Positions 7,943-15,596 of a stretch of 30,844 nucleotides of DNA are shown piece after piece. The first letter of the stretch is position 1; each line of letters opens with the position of its first letter. The notes below the pieces were generated by a model. The model saw nothing but the letters and a program-made list of their open reading frames with translations. It had not been told where the DNA came from and made no database searches. The DNA is from Bradyrhizobium sp. CCH5-F6. GTDB taxonomy: Bacteria; Pseudomonadota; Alphaproteobacteria; Rhizobiales; Xanthobacteraceae. A program made the position numbers and the translations under genes. Location of the stretch: contig NZ_LSIC01000187.1 in assembly GCF_001556045.1 (NCBI RefSeq), positions 1 to 30,844 of the forward strand. Direction: 5' to 3'.

Positions 7943-8955
7943 ATGGGTGGACCTGGCTGGATGGGCTTCCGGCCGCGCAGCGATGTCGTTCGGCCCGAGA
8001 GGCGATGTTGCCTTATCCGCTGAAGAGTGCGTCCATCGATTGCACGTTTCAGCGCGCCAGCGTCAATCTGCGATCAACATCCCGACGCCGGGACCGACGC
8101 TGTTGATGCCGATCGTGCGCTTCGCTCGGGCGCTGCGGTGTCAGCGGCCAGGTCTTTCGGCATGGCTCCTGCGCGCCGCTGGACGAGGCCGGATCCGCCC
8201 GAGGGCTGCTGACCGTCGGGCGCCTCGACCTATGGCCGAACGAGTGCGACAGCAGTGTGGGGTCTGCTCCCCGGGCGTAGCGTGATCGCCACATTCGATG
8301 GCACGGCGCTTCGAGTCCGTTTTGGTCAGTTTGAGTCACGCACTCCGTCCGCAGGTGCGAACCGGGCGCGCTCACCCTCGCGGCGCAAGCCCCGGAGCCA
8401 TCGTCCGCGATGCTCCGGCCGGATCGTGGACGCTGTTGCCCTCATCGAAGATCGCAGCATCGATGCAGCAGACGCGGAATGTCCAGGCATGCCAAGTTCG
8501 TCGGCAGGTGTTTGTCGACCTTGCGGCGGCGGCGAACTTCGACTCGCATCTGCTGCTCCCCGGACCCTTTGCGACGGGATATGCGGTCTTCAGCCGGCCT
8601 GGTCAGGACAAGCGGATCTTGTCGCCCGTGCTCTTGACCGCATGATGTGATGTTGCCGAGGGGCCTGTCTTCATTCCAACAGTTTTCACGACGGGCAGCC
8701 CATCTGCGTCCTCGATTACGGCTGGTCTGACCGAAGGACGGTCCCGCTGCGCGGGCCCTCGATCTTGTCCCCGCAACGGCCGTCCTCGACTTTCTTCCCC
8801 TGGCGCTGCGCGCCATTCCTCGCGAGACAAGAAAGTCGCTGCCGGCCGCCCTCCACTTCGTTTCGGCCCTTCAGGTGCGGGTCGATCGCCTCCGGTCTCA
8901 CGACCGCCATCGAGGTCGCGATGGGCGCGGCCCGAGAAAACCAAGGAATGAGACA
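7943..8955. other. about 1 kb without a convincing gene; includes the DUF736 leader
   Basis: Several frames are open in this GC-rich stretch but none reads as a recognisable protein. The last 240 bases (about 8715-8955) form the upstream leader of the DUF736 gene. They include GC-rich self-complementary segments such as GCTGCGCGGGCCC, so a structured 5' leader is possible. Confidence 0.4.
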
Positions 8956-9267
8956 ATGGCTACCATCGGCACCTTCACCTCCACGGGCAATGGCTTCTCC
9001 GGCGCGATCAAGACCCTCAACCTCAACGTCAAGGCCAAGCTGATCCGCGTCGAAAATCCTTCGGACAAGGGACCGCACTTCCGCATCTACTCGGGTAACG
9101 TCGAGTTGGGTGCGGCCTGGCAGAAGACCGCCAAGGACACCGAGCGCGACTACCTCTCCGTCAAGCTGGACGATCCGAGCTTCCCCGCTCCGATCTACGC
9201 CACCCTGACCGAGGTCGAGGGTGCGGAAGGCCTCCAACTGATCTGGTCCCGGCCGAACCGGGACTGA
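8956..9267 (+). CDS. DUF736 family protein
   Basis: This 103-residue protein is an unmistakable DUF736 member: [20 protein letters not shown] at the N-terminus, then [15 protein letters not shown] in the middle, [19 protein letters not shown] and a C-terminal LIWSRP. The family is very common on rhizobial plasmids and conjugative elements; its biochemical role is unknown. The ATG is preceded by AAGGAA with about 8-nt spacing. A strong terminator follows the stop, so it is probably transcribed alone from its long leader. Confidence 0.95.
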   Translation: MATIGTFTSTGNGFSGAIKTLNLNVKAKLIRVENPSDKGPHFRIYSGNVELGAAWQKTAKDTERDYLSVKLDDPSFPAPIYATLTEVEGAEGLQLIWSRPNRD

Positions 9268-9279
9268 GCCTCCCAAGAG

Positions 9280-9312
9280 GGCTCCGCCGCGAGGCGGGGC
9301 CTTCTTCCCTTT
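9280..9312 (+). terminator. intrinsic terminator after the DUF736 gene
   Basis: GGCTCCGCC (9280-9288) pairs with GGCGGGGCC (9293-9301) around GCGA, with one T-G pair, and is followed by the pyrimidine tail TTCTTCCCTTT. Confidence 0.7.
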
Positions 9313-9328
9313 GAACGGAGAGAAGATC

Positions 9329-9505
9329 ATGACGGTCGACGTTATCGAGGAACTGCGCGCCGAGCTGCGCGACTGCCTGTTCAGCCCCGCGGAGCGCAAG
9401 GCGCTCGAAGCGCAACTCGCCGAGCTGATCCGGCAACGCACCCAGCCAACCACGTTCGGCGACGCATCGCCCGCCGATCAGCGGTTTTGCACCGCCGGGG
9501 CATAG
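9329..9505 (+). CDS. small conserved plasmid protein, 58 aa
   Basis: The protein starts MTVDVIEELRAELRDCLFSP and continues as an amphipathic helix rich in Glu, Ala, Leu and Arg (ERKALEAQLAELIRQR). This looks like a small helical protein of the kind found beside DUF736 and WGR genes. No function is known. ATG at 9329 with GGAGAG upstream is preferred over the in-frame TTG at 9311. Its 3' end overlaps the convergent WGR gene by 28 bp, so one of the two stops may not be native. Confidence 0.55.
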   Translation: MTVDVIEELRAELRDCLFSPAERKALEAQLAELIRQRTQPTTFGDASPADQRFCTAGA

Positions 9506-9735
9506 CCCCGGCGTCGCTTTGTTCGCTCGAGCCAGTCAAACGCCTCGTCGGCTCTCGCGCTGTCGTCGAAGGTTTGCATCATCGTCTGACCGCTCGTGCC
9601 GATCCGGCCCCAGTTGCGGACCACCGCCACGCCGCCGAACAGGGTTGGCTGCAAGGACAGAAGGTAGAACCGCCGCATATTGCGGGCTGCGTCGACACGA
9701 CGAAGATGGACAGGGTCCGGCGGAAGCTGAGGCAT
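9478..9735 (-). CDS. WGR domain protein
   Basis: This 85-residue protein consists almost entirely of a WGR domain: RRFYLLSLQPTLFGGVAVV, then the signature RNWGRIGTSGQ, then a helix ending ERTKRRRGYAPA. WGR domains are nucleic-acid-binding modules known from PARPs and from small bacterial proteins. Stand-alone versions are frequent on rhizobial plasmids. The 3' end overlaps the convergent 58-aa gene. The role here is unknown. Confidence 0.9.
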   Translation of the reverse strand: MPQLPPDPVHLRRVDAARNMRRFYLLSLQPTLFGGVAVVRNWGRIGTSGQTMMQTFDDSARADEAFDWLERTKRRRGYAPAVQNR

Positions 9736-9967
9736 GCAGCGATTCTTCCGTCATCTGGAATCTGTGTCCAATTGGATTGTTGAATCGAACAAGGGCGATC
9801 GATTCATTTTCCTGATAGGTCGATTGCAGGTGCACGCGCGATCCCTCGATGGGGGCTGTTGTAGCGGCGCCGACGACGAGCATCAGCCATTTGGCGTGTC
9901 GGTCCGGCTAGATTCAGCTCCCATTCTGGCCCGTTCTCTGGCATTTTCGGTCCGATCAGAGGACGCC

Positions 9968-10381
9968 ATGCCGAGCCGGATTCCACTCGACCCGAAACTG
10001 CCCAAGGCCTTTGACGCGACGCCGAACGAAGCGCGGAGCAAGGCACAGCTCGATCAGTGGTGGGATCGTCCCTACGGCCTCACCCGTCCGGATGGTCGCA
10101 TCGAGGTTCGGTGCCTGAACGGCGGAGCATGGGACCGCTCGACCCATCTTGGCATTGCGGATGACTATGATGCTGCCTGCGCGTTGGCCGAAGCCAAGCA
10201 GGCCGAATGGCTGCGGTTCCGCGAGCACCCCCGTACCTGTCTTGACGAAGGCCGGGTCACGGTGATCCGGCAGCCGCAGCGGCCCGACGAGGAGATGCTG
10301 GAACTCGCTTCGTTCGCGACGGCGGAGGCGGCGACCGAGTACCTGCGCGCCAATTTCCCGGAACCATCTTCCTCGCGATAA
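9968..10381 (+). CDS. conserved hypothetical protein of rhizobial plasmids, 137 aa
   Basis: The protein begins MPSRIPLDPKLPKAFDATP and carries the aromatic-rich block QWWDRPYGLTRPDGRIEVRC and LNGGAWDRSTHLG, followed by helices (YDAACALAEAKQAEWLRFRE). I associate it with the DUF736/WGR neighbourhood of rhizobial plasmids but know no function. The ATG at 9968 has AGAGGA upstream at 6 nt, which decides it over a longer frame extending to 9734. It has no signal peptide or membrane segment. Confidence 0.75.
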   Translation: MPSRIPLDPKLPKAFDATPNEARSKAQLDQWWDRPYGLTRPDGRIEVRCLNGGAWDRSTHLGIADDYDAACALAEAKQAEWLRFREHPRTCLDEGRVTVIRQPQRPDEEMLELASFATAEAATEYLRANFPEPSSSR

Positions 10382-10524
10382 CCGCTCCGAGGGCATGGGG
10401 CGAGCCCCTTCGGGGACGGCTCTACTCGCGCCGCCAACGCGGCGCTCCCGGAGCCCGCGCGCGGTCTCCGCGCATGCGCGTGACGATCCTCTCGCGGGCC
10501 TCGGACACATCTTGCGATCCTCAT

Positions 10525-11018
10525 TCAAGTCCCGGAGCCTTGTTTCCGGTAGAACCTCGCCATCTGGTTCTGACGCGCCGACATGCAGGCGTGCGTCGGT
10601 GAAAACAGCGGCCGCATCGCAGCGGCGGCTTGCCGGCCGTGAAGATGATCTGTTCGTCGGTTCGCATGCGCAGCTTCGTGCGGCATGATCAGCGGGCGGC
10701 GGGCGAGTTGCTTCTATCGTGTCCGCGACGAACCTGACATTTGCGAGGACTGGGTGAGCCGATCGACCTCCAAGGTCGCGTCGCCGCGGGCATCGATATA
10801 GGCCGCTGTCTCGGGATCGTTGATCGCCGAGAACGAGATCCAGGACGCCGCTTTCGAACCATTTGCTCGTCGCACCGCGGCCGCCATAAGCTTCGCGCAT
10901 CTGGCCGATCGACTGGTAGAGCATCAGCAGGTTGATGACGTATTTGCGCCCGAGGGCGCCGCGCGTTTCTAACCGCCGTCCAGGTTTGGTGGGCGTCGGC
11001 TCCGACTCGTCTTCCCAC
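10525..11018 (-). pseudogene. traG: decayed traG/virD4-type coupling protein gene (C-terminal part)
   Basis: In the minus strand the TraG signature GRKYVINLLMLYQSIGQMRE appears near 10940. It continues through YGGRGATSKWFES and, after a frame change, SFSAINDPETAAYIDARGDATL and DRLTQSSQMSGSSRTR. A stop and further frame changes precede RRPLIMPHE and the terminal FYRKQGSG. At least three lesions are needed to read it, so the conjugative ATPase is dead, and the first two thirds of the gene are missing. It points to a former self-transmissible ancestor. Confidence 0.8.
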
Positions 11019-11057
11019 ACTATACGGAGATTGCGAGGTGGCGCTGCCTCAGAACGT

Positions 11058-11073
11058 GTTGGTTTGAACCAAC
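11058..11073. other. second-system parS-like site A
   Basis: GTTGGTTTGAACCAAC has 7-bp arms around a TG centre; at this copy the symmetry extends to 10-bp arms (11055-11076). Three copies flank or adjoin the second parAB pair, as expected for its centromere or for KorB-like operators. Confidence 0.75.
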
Positions 11074-11260
11074 ACGGCTAGGGGCACACGCATTTGGCTT
11101 TCGTTGTCTTGCTTCAACTCCGGTGTGCGCCTGCCCAATCGATGCGAACTCATTTCGAGTGAGCGCCTCGTTCCTATGTGGCTCGGCCCACCTGACTCTT
11201 CTGGCAGGGGATTTTGTGCCTGGCTTTCAGGATCCTGCCGCGTGCTGGTTCGCAGTGGGC

Positions 11261-11276
11261 GTTGGTTCAAACCAAC
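11261..11276. other. second-system parS-like site B
   Basis: GTTGGTTCAAACCAAC is the same element as site A read from the other strand. It lies 66 bp before the second parA start, a position suited to partition-complex binding or autoregulation. Confidence 0.75.
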
Positions 11277-11341
11277 ACCCAGGATGAAGAGGCCGGTTTG
11301 ATCAGGACCGCCCCGGCAGGCGAAGCACGGTCTGGAGGAAC

Positions 11342-12148
11342 ATGGATGAAACGGGCGCAGATGGTTGCACCAAGGTCGACCCGGTGAACACGATCGTCAT
11401 CAACAACCAGAAGGGCGGCGTCGGCAAGACGACGCTTGCCGTGCATCTGGCCTGGTTTATGGCGGAAGCGGGCCGCCGGGTTCTGATGATCGATGTTGAT
11501 GCGCAGGGCAACGCGACCGACACGCTCAAGCAGCATAGAGGGTCAATTTCGGCGGCGGACCTCTTCAAGCCGGCGACCCGGTTTGTCGCTGGCGAAAACA
11601 ACGGCATCACACTGGCGCCGGCCGACAGCTCATTGACGGATATCGATCGCGGCAATGCTGCAGCTGTCTTGACCCTGCAGCAGAATCTCGCCGATGCCGC
11701 CGCCCGGTTCGATGTTTGCGTGATCGACACCCCGCCATCGCTTGGCCTTCGCAGTGTCGCTTGCCTGGTCGCCGCCTCGCACGTGTTGGCGCCGATTTAC
11801 CTGGAAGATTATTCCGTAAAGGGCGTCAAAGCCCTGATGCAGACCGTGATCGGTGTGCAACGACGCTACGGTCGTCAGGACACGCGATTCCTCGGCCTGC
11901 TGCCGTCGAACTTTAATACCAAGTCGCCGCGTCAACGAACACACTTGGAGCAGTTGTTGCGCGAAGCGGGCAAGTACGTGTTCCCAGGCCAGATCGTTGC
12001 ACGGGACGGCTATGCCGAAGCCGTTGCGGAACGGGTGCCGGTGTGGAGCTTGAAGCGTCGCTCGGCGCAAGAAGCCGGTCGGGAAATCCGTGCGGTTCTC
12101 GCTAAGATCGTAGAACGGCTCGATCAGGAGACGACGAATGACGCTTGA
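11342..12148 (+). CDS. parA: second ParA-family ATPase (IncC-like)
   Basis: This 268-residue protein lacks the N-terminal HTH extension of RepA. Walker A KGGVGKTT lies at 24-31, the switch VLMIDVDAQGNATDTL follows, and VCVIDTPPSLGLRS is the Walker-B-like segment. The length and the KorB-like partner resemble the short IncC form of IncP plasmids. It would form the motor of a second partition system. GGAGG is placed a few bases before the ATG. It overlaps the partner gene by 11 bp. Coexistence with RepA implies fusion of two replicons or capture of a stability module. Confidence 0.93.
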   Translation: MDETGADGCTKVDPVNTIVINNQKGGVGKTTLAVHLAWFMAEAGRRVLMIDVDAQGNATDTLKQHRGSISAADLFKPATRFVAGENNGITLAPADSSLTDIDRGNAAAVLTLQQNLADAAARFDVCVIDTPPSLGLRSVACLVAASHVLAPIYLEDYSVKGVKALMQTVIGVQRRYGRQDTRFLGLLPSNFNTKSPRQRTHLEQLLREAGKYVFPGQIVARDGYAEAVAERVPVWSLKRRSAQEAGREIRAVLAKIVERLDQETTNDA

Positions 12149-13121
12149 TTTCAGCTTCAAGGAGCTCGTCGACGTCGCGGCAAACCCTAGCGCAGCAGCC
12201 GGGCGGCCGCTCTTGGTCGCGATTGATTGCATTGACGAGGATCCCGATCAACCACGCCACACCTTCAGCGAACAGGAACTGGAGGAGCTCTCCCAATCGG
12301 TTGCCGAACATGGCGTGCTGCAACCCGTCGTGCTTCGCCGTTGTAGTGAAGATGGACGCTACGTCATCGCCATGGGCGCGCGCCGGTACCGCGCTGCGCG
12401 GCGCGCAGGGCTGCGTGAAATTCCCGCCTTCGTTCAAGACGTCGCTTCACCCGACCGATACGCTCAGATGATCGAGAATATCCAGCGCGATGATTTGCGT
12501 GCGCCTGAGATCGCCAGGTTCATCGCAGACCGATTGAACGCCGGAGATACCCAGGCGGAGATCTCGCGCAAGCTCGGCAAGCCAAGAGACTGGGTATCGC
12601 GTTACGCGTCGGTTCAAGCCATGCCGGACTTCCTTCGGGCGCGCCTTGAGGGCAGCTCGATCCGTGCTCTTTATGAACTCTACCAGGCCTGGCGCACGCA
12701 TCCTGACGAGATCGAACGGCGATGCGCGACGCAGGACAGCTTTACCGACGCACAGGCTCGACAACTGGCCCGGGGCGTTCGCGGGGAGGGCGGCCGCGCC
12801 AATCCCCGGATCGAATTTCCGGTTGGGCGACCTCGATCCGAAAACTCCGATCCCCTCCCGGAAGCGGTGCTTCCGCGCAACGCTGTGAAAGACCGCGAAG
12901 CGGCAACGGAGGATCAGCCAAAAACTCGCGTCGTTTCACAATCGAGATCGGCAGCATCGCTGGCGATCAGGGTTCGGTACCAGAACCGGCTCGGACAGCT
13001 TGTTGTCGATCGGCTCGCGACGCAAGGCTCACGTCACGCTGTGGTGTTGGTCGACGGCGCGGACCACGAACAAGAAGTTCCAGCATCGGCGCTTACAATC
13101 GAGGAGATCCTGTCGAGATGA
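12138..13121 (+). CDS. parB: ParB/KorB-type DNA-binding protein
   Basis: This 327-residue protein has ParB boxes PDQPRHTF (about 36-43), GARRYRAARRAGL (80-92) and ENIQRDDL (113-120). The HTH part contains GDTQAEISRKLGKPRDWVSR (about 136-155). The C-terminus (VRYQNRLGQLVVDR, then HAVVLVDGADHEQEVP) resembles the SH3-like C-domain of KorB. KorB-type proteins combine partition and transcriptional repression and are CTP-dependent clamps. Its probable targets are the three GTTGGTT-N2-AACCAAC sites. The stop overlaps the next start as ATGA. Confidence 0.9.
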   Translation: MTLDFSFKELVDVAANPSAAAGRPLLVAIDCIDEDPDQPRHTFSEQELEELSQSVAEHGVLQPVVLRRCSEDGRYVIAMGARRYRAARRAGLREIPAFVQDVASPDRYAQMIENIQRDDLRAPEIARFIADRLNAGDTQAEISRKLGKPRDWVSRYASVQAMPDFLRARLEGSSIRALYELYQAWRTHPDEIERRCATQDSFTDAQARQLARGVRGEGGRANPRIEFPVGRPRSENSDPLPEAVLPRNAVKDREAATEDQPKTRVVSQSRSAASLAIRVRYQNRLGQLVVDRLATQGSRHAVVLVDGADHEQEVPASALTIEEILSR

Positions 13122-13549
13122 ACTCGTTCGACACTTTCGCTGCCGCGGCGGCAGACTATCGATGCGCGCTGGCGGAGCGACTTTCCCATCCGAAGGATGG
13201 CGCGTTAGCGCAGCAGCCGAAGGCCGAACGCGCTTCCCATAGCGCCGTAGAGAGGCCGCAGGCTGCTGGAAAGTCGCGGTCCACAGTGGCAGTGTCAGTT
13301 AGTGCCTTCGTTTCCTCGCTTGCCGGCGGATCGGTATTCGCGATGGCTACTACGCCAGGCGAGCGCCGCGAGCAGAATTCGGCGCAGAGGGCAGGGGCCC
13401 TCGATCGCTTTGCCTTGGCGAGCGCTGAATGCGGAGAGTGTTGGTTTGAACCAACATCTAAGGGCAAAAATTTTTGCTTTCTAGTGCAGGATAGGCTTCG
13501 CGCCAGCGATGTATTACATCGCAATTGGGATTGGAGCGCATGGCTCTGA
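13118..13549 (+). CDS. hypothetical 143-aa frame coupled to parB
   Basis: A frame starts with ATG overlapping the parB stop (ATGA), beginning MNSFDTFAAAAADYRCALAE. It has a helical, Ala-rich N-terminus and a Ser/Val-rich middle (VAVSVSAFVSSLAGG), then runs through the third parS-like site and the oriT region to 13549. No family is recognised. The N-terminal part and coupling look real. The C-terminal part crosses sites under other constraints and overlaps mobC by 10 bp, so the frame may be only partly functional. Confidence 0.35.
   Translation: MNSFDTFAAAAADYRCALAERLSHPKDGALAQQPKAERASHSAVERPQAAGKSRSTVAVSVSAFVSSLAGGSVFAMATTPGERREQNSAQRAGALDRFALASAECGECWFEPTSKGKNFCFLVQDRLRASDVLHRNWDWSAWL
13440..13455. 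other. second-system parS-like site C
   Basis: This is a third copy of GTTGGTTTGAACCAAC (18-bp symmetry with flanking T and A). It lies between parB and mobC, directly left of the probable oriT. Confidence 0.75.
13464..13522 (-). other. oriT: probable origin of transfer (oriT) with nic-like sequence
   Basis: The minus strand reads CCTATCCTG then CACTAG (13495-13481), matching the YATCCTG/Y nick consensus of IncP/VirD2-type (MOBP) relaxases; the predicted nick lies between 13487 and 13486. A 17-bp palindrome GCGATGTATTACATCGC (13506-13522) lies 5' of it on that strand, and a 14-bp palindrome GCAAAAATTTTTGC (13464-13477) lies 3'. The mobC and relaxase genes follow immediately and would enter the recipient last. 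The 17-bp palindrome could also be a mobC operator. Confidence 0.65.
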
Positions 13550-14058
13550 TCTCGCTTCGCGTCTCCGACGAAGTCGCGGCGCAGTTCTCCGCTTTTGCGG
13601 CTACCCAGGGCGGCAAATCCGCGCTGCTGCGGCGTCTCATTGCTGATGCACTAGCTGCACCAGAGCCGCGCATCTTCGCGTTGCCGGTCGGACGGCCGGA
13701 AAAGGTGACGGTGCGATTTCGCGAGAGCGAGATGCGGCAGCTCGCGGAAGTTTCACATCAGCGTGGCATGACCCGCACCGGCTGGATTGCCGCGTTGGTG
13801 CGCTCGCGGTTGGGATCGCCTGTGCAGCATTCCCCGGACGAGCATTCCGCGCTCCGCGCGGTCGTTCGCGAGCTCAACCAGATCGGGGGAAACATCAACC
13901 AGATCGCGCGTGCCGCAAACATCAGTGTACTGCAGGGCAGGGCGGTTGAGCCCGATCTGTCCGCAATTCAAGAGGCCAAATGGGTCATTGAAAGAGAGCT
14001 CGCGCAATTGCGTAACGCGTTGAATGGCAACGCGGATTATTGGGATGGGCGGCGATGA
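13540..14058 (+). CDS. mobC: MobC-like relaxosome accessory protein
   Basis: This 172-residue protein has an N-terminal ribbon-helix-helix-like segment (ALISLRVSDEVAAQFSAF). A second DNA-binding-like segment follows (VTVRFRESEMRQLAEVSHQR), then the MobC hallmark ELNQIGGNINQIARAAN. MobC proteins bind oriT and help the relaxase open and nick the strand. ATG at 13540 with GGAG four bases upstream is preferred to the TTG at 13525. The stop overlaps the relaxase start (ATGA), so the two are made together. Confidence 0.85.
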   Translation: MALISLRVSDEVAAQFSAFAATQGGKSALLRRLIADALAAPEPRIFALPVGRPEKVTVRFRESEMRQLAEVSHQRGMTRTGWIAALVRSRLGSPVQHSPDEHSALRAVVRELNQIGGNINQIARAANISVLQGRAVEPDLSAIQEAKWVIERELAQLRNALNGNADYWDGRR

Positions 14059-15131
14059 GCCGACGCGCCGCGCCGCGGCCGGCCGACCTGACCTCCGAAC
14101 TTCCGCCGATCTCGTATGTCTGGGAAACGCCCAATCGGCGCCCACGACGGGCCGAGTGGGATATCCCCGATCCGGCCGGTCCTAGCCGCCTTACGCCGGC
14201 GATGCGTGCAAAGCTCGAACGCATCGTGCGCCGAGCACCAGAGGTGATGGTCAAGATCACCGGTCGCACCAAGGGCGTGGCGCATCTCAAGTCGCACCTC
14301 TCGTACATCACGAGAAACGGCGAGCTCGATGCGGAAACAGAGCAGGGCGCGACACTGGCGGATCGTTCCGGATTGAAAGATCTGCAGCAACGCTGGGAGG
14401 ATGATGCCGGTCTCGACGACAAGCGCCGCCGCGATGGGTCACTCTCGGTCAACATCATTCTGTCGATGCCGGCTGGCACCGATGCCGTCGCAGTCAAGGA
14501 TTCAGCCCGGGCATTTGCTACCGAGACGTTCGGCTACAATCACGACTACGTCTTCGTCCAGCACCTCGACGACAAGCATCCCCACGTGCACTTGACCGTT
14601 CGGTCCCTGGGTCATGACGGCAAGCGCCTCAACCCGCGCAAGGCGGATCTGCAAGCCTGGCGAGAACGGTTTGCCGGCGAACTCCGGCTTCGCGGGATCG
14701 CGGCGGAGGCAACGCCGCGGCGTACCCGCGGGCGGGTTCGAAAGGCCGATCGCGGCGCGGTGCTCGCTTTACGCAAGCGAAAAATCACGCCCGATGTCGA
14801 TCGGCTCGCTCGTAAGGAGGTGATTTCGGAGGTTAGGGGCGGCAGTACTGCCAAACATCCTTGGGACGAGCAGACCAAGTCACGTCAGGACGCGATCCGG
14901 CGGCGATATCTCGACTATGCTGCTGAGCTGCAGCGCTCCGGCGTGGCAGCGGATCACGAGTTAGCTCGCCAAGTTCGGCAATTCGTCAACGACATGCCTG
15001 CCGTCGAAACCCGCCGTCATGCGCTGAAGAATGAGCTTTCGGAGCTTGCCAGCAGCCGGCGTCGCGGGGCAGAGCAGGCGGGCCACGTTGACCGGCGCGA
15101 TTACAAACGAGACGGTGAACGAACAAGATAA
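14055..15131 (+). CDS. VirD2/MobA-type relaxase
   Basis: This 358-residue protein has relaxase motif I around LKSHLSYITRNGELD, with Tyr84 as a candidate nucleophile. Motif III is DYVFVQHLDDKHPHVHLTVR, with the metal-binding histidines H175, H177 and H179. The second half is basic and helical, and there is no fused primase or helicase. Such enzymes cut oriT, stay covalently bound to the 5' end and are exported through a type IV secretion system. None is encoded in this window and the local coupling protein gene is dead, so transfer would need helper functions in trans. The length is short compared with classical VirD2 or TraI. Confidence 0.9.
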   Translation: MSRRAAPRPADLTSELPPISYVWETPNRRPRRAEWDIPDPAGPSRLTPAMRAKLERIVRRAPEVMVKITGRTKGVAHLKSHLSYITRNGELDAETEQGATLADRSGLKDLQQRWEDDAGLDDKRRRDGSLSVNIILSMPAGTDAVAVKDSARAFATETFGYNHDYVFVQHLDDKHPHVHLTVRSLGHDGKRLNPRKADLQAWRERFAGELRLRGIAAEATPRRTRGRVRKADRGAVLALRKRKITPDVDRLARKEVISEVRGGSTAKHPWDEQTKSRQDAIRRRYLDYAAELQRSGVAADHELARQVRQFVNDMPAVETRRHALKNELSELASSRRRGAEQAGHVDRRDYKRDGERTR

Positions 15132-15199
15132 TTGGATCCGAGGATGATCTGGGCTCCATCAGCTAGCGAAACGAAGATTCCCGCGAAGTGCCGCTGCGA

Positions 15200-15570
15200 A
15201 GTCCGAATATCACCGATGCGCAGCGGGAGGCGAAACGTCCAGGTTGCATCCGTCGAAGTGACCGCCGTCGCTGAATTCGGTACAAGGTTGTGGGCTGTGG
15301 ATCAGCATCAGGTCAATGTGATCCATGCCAAGCGTCTTCAGCGATCCGTCGATGCGACCCCAAGCCTCCGCATAGGACTTGGATTCGGCGGCGAGCTTGG
15401 TGGTGAGATGAGGTTGGAGCGCGGAAGACCGCTTGCCCGCATGCCTTCGCCGAAAGACGCGCATCAACGAAAAGCCGTGGGGTTTCGAGAATTGGTGGCG
15501 GCGGGACATGCTGATTGCGCTCGGCAAAGACGTGTGACGCACGTCCCGATCGATGTGAGCTGAAGGCTTC
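15200..15570 (-). pseudogene. aldo/keto reductase fragment, frameshifted
   Basis: The minus strand encodes TTKLAAESKSYAEAWGRIDG followed by SLKTLGMDHIDLMLIHSPQP, a clear aldo/keto reductase core: the catalytic-region strand, then the D-L-M-L-I-H-S-P-Q-P segment. Upstream reductase-like sequence is in a changed frame and the C-terminal half is lost. It is a truncated NADPH-dependent oxidoreductase gene at the junction between the mobilization genes and the defence island. Confidence 0.8.
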
Positions 15571-15596
15571 GAACAATCAGGTGCGGCAGCGAGCCG

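Noticed and set aside
8716..9453. A 245-codon minus-strand frame.
   Set aside because: It is the antisense of the DUF736 gene, its leader and the 58-aa gene.
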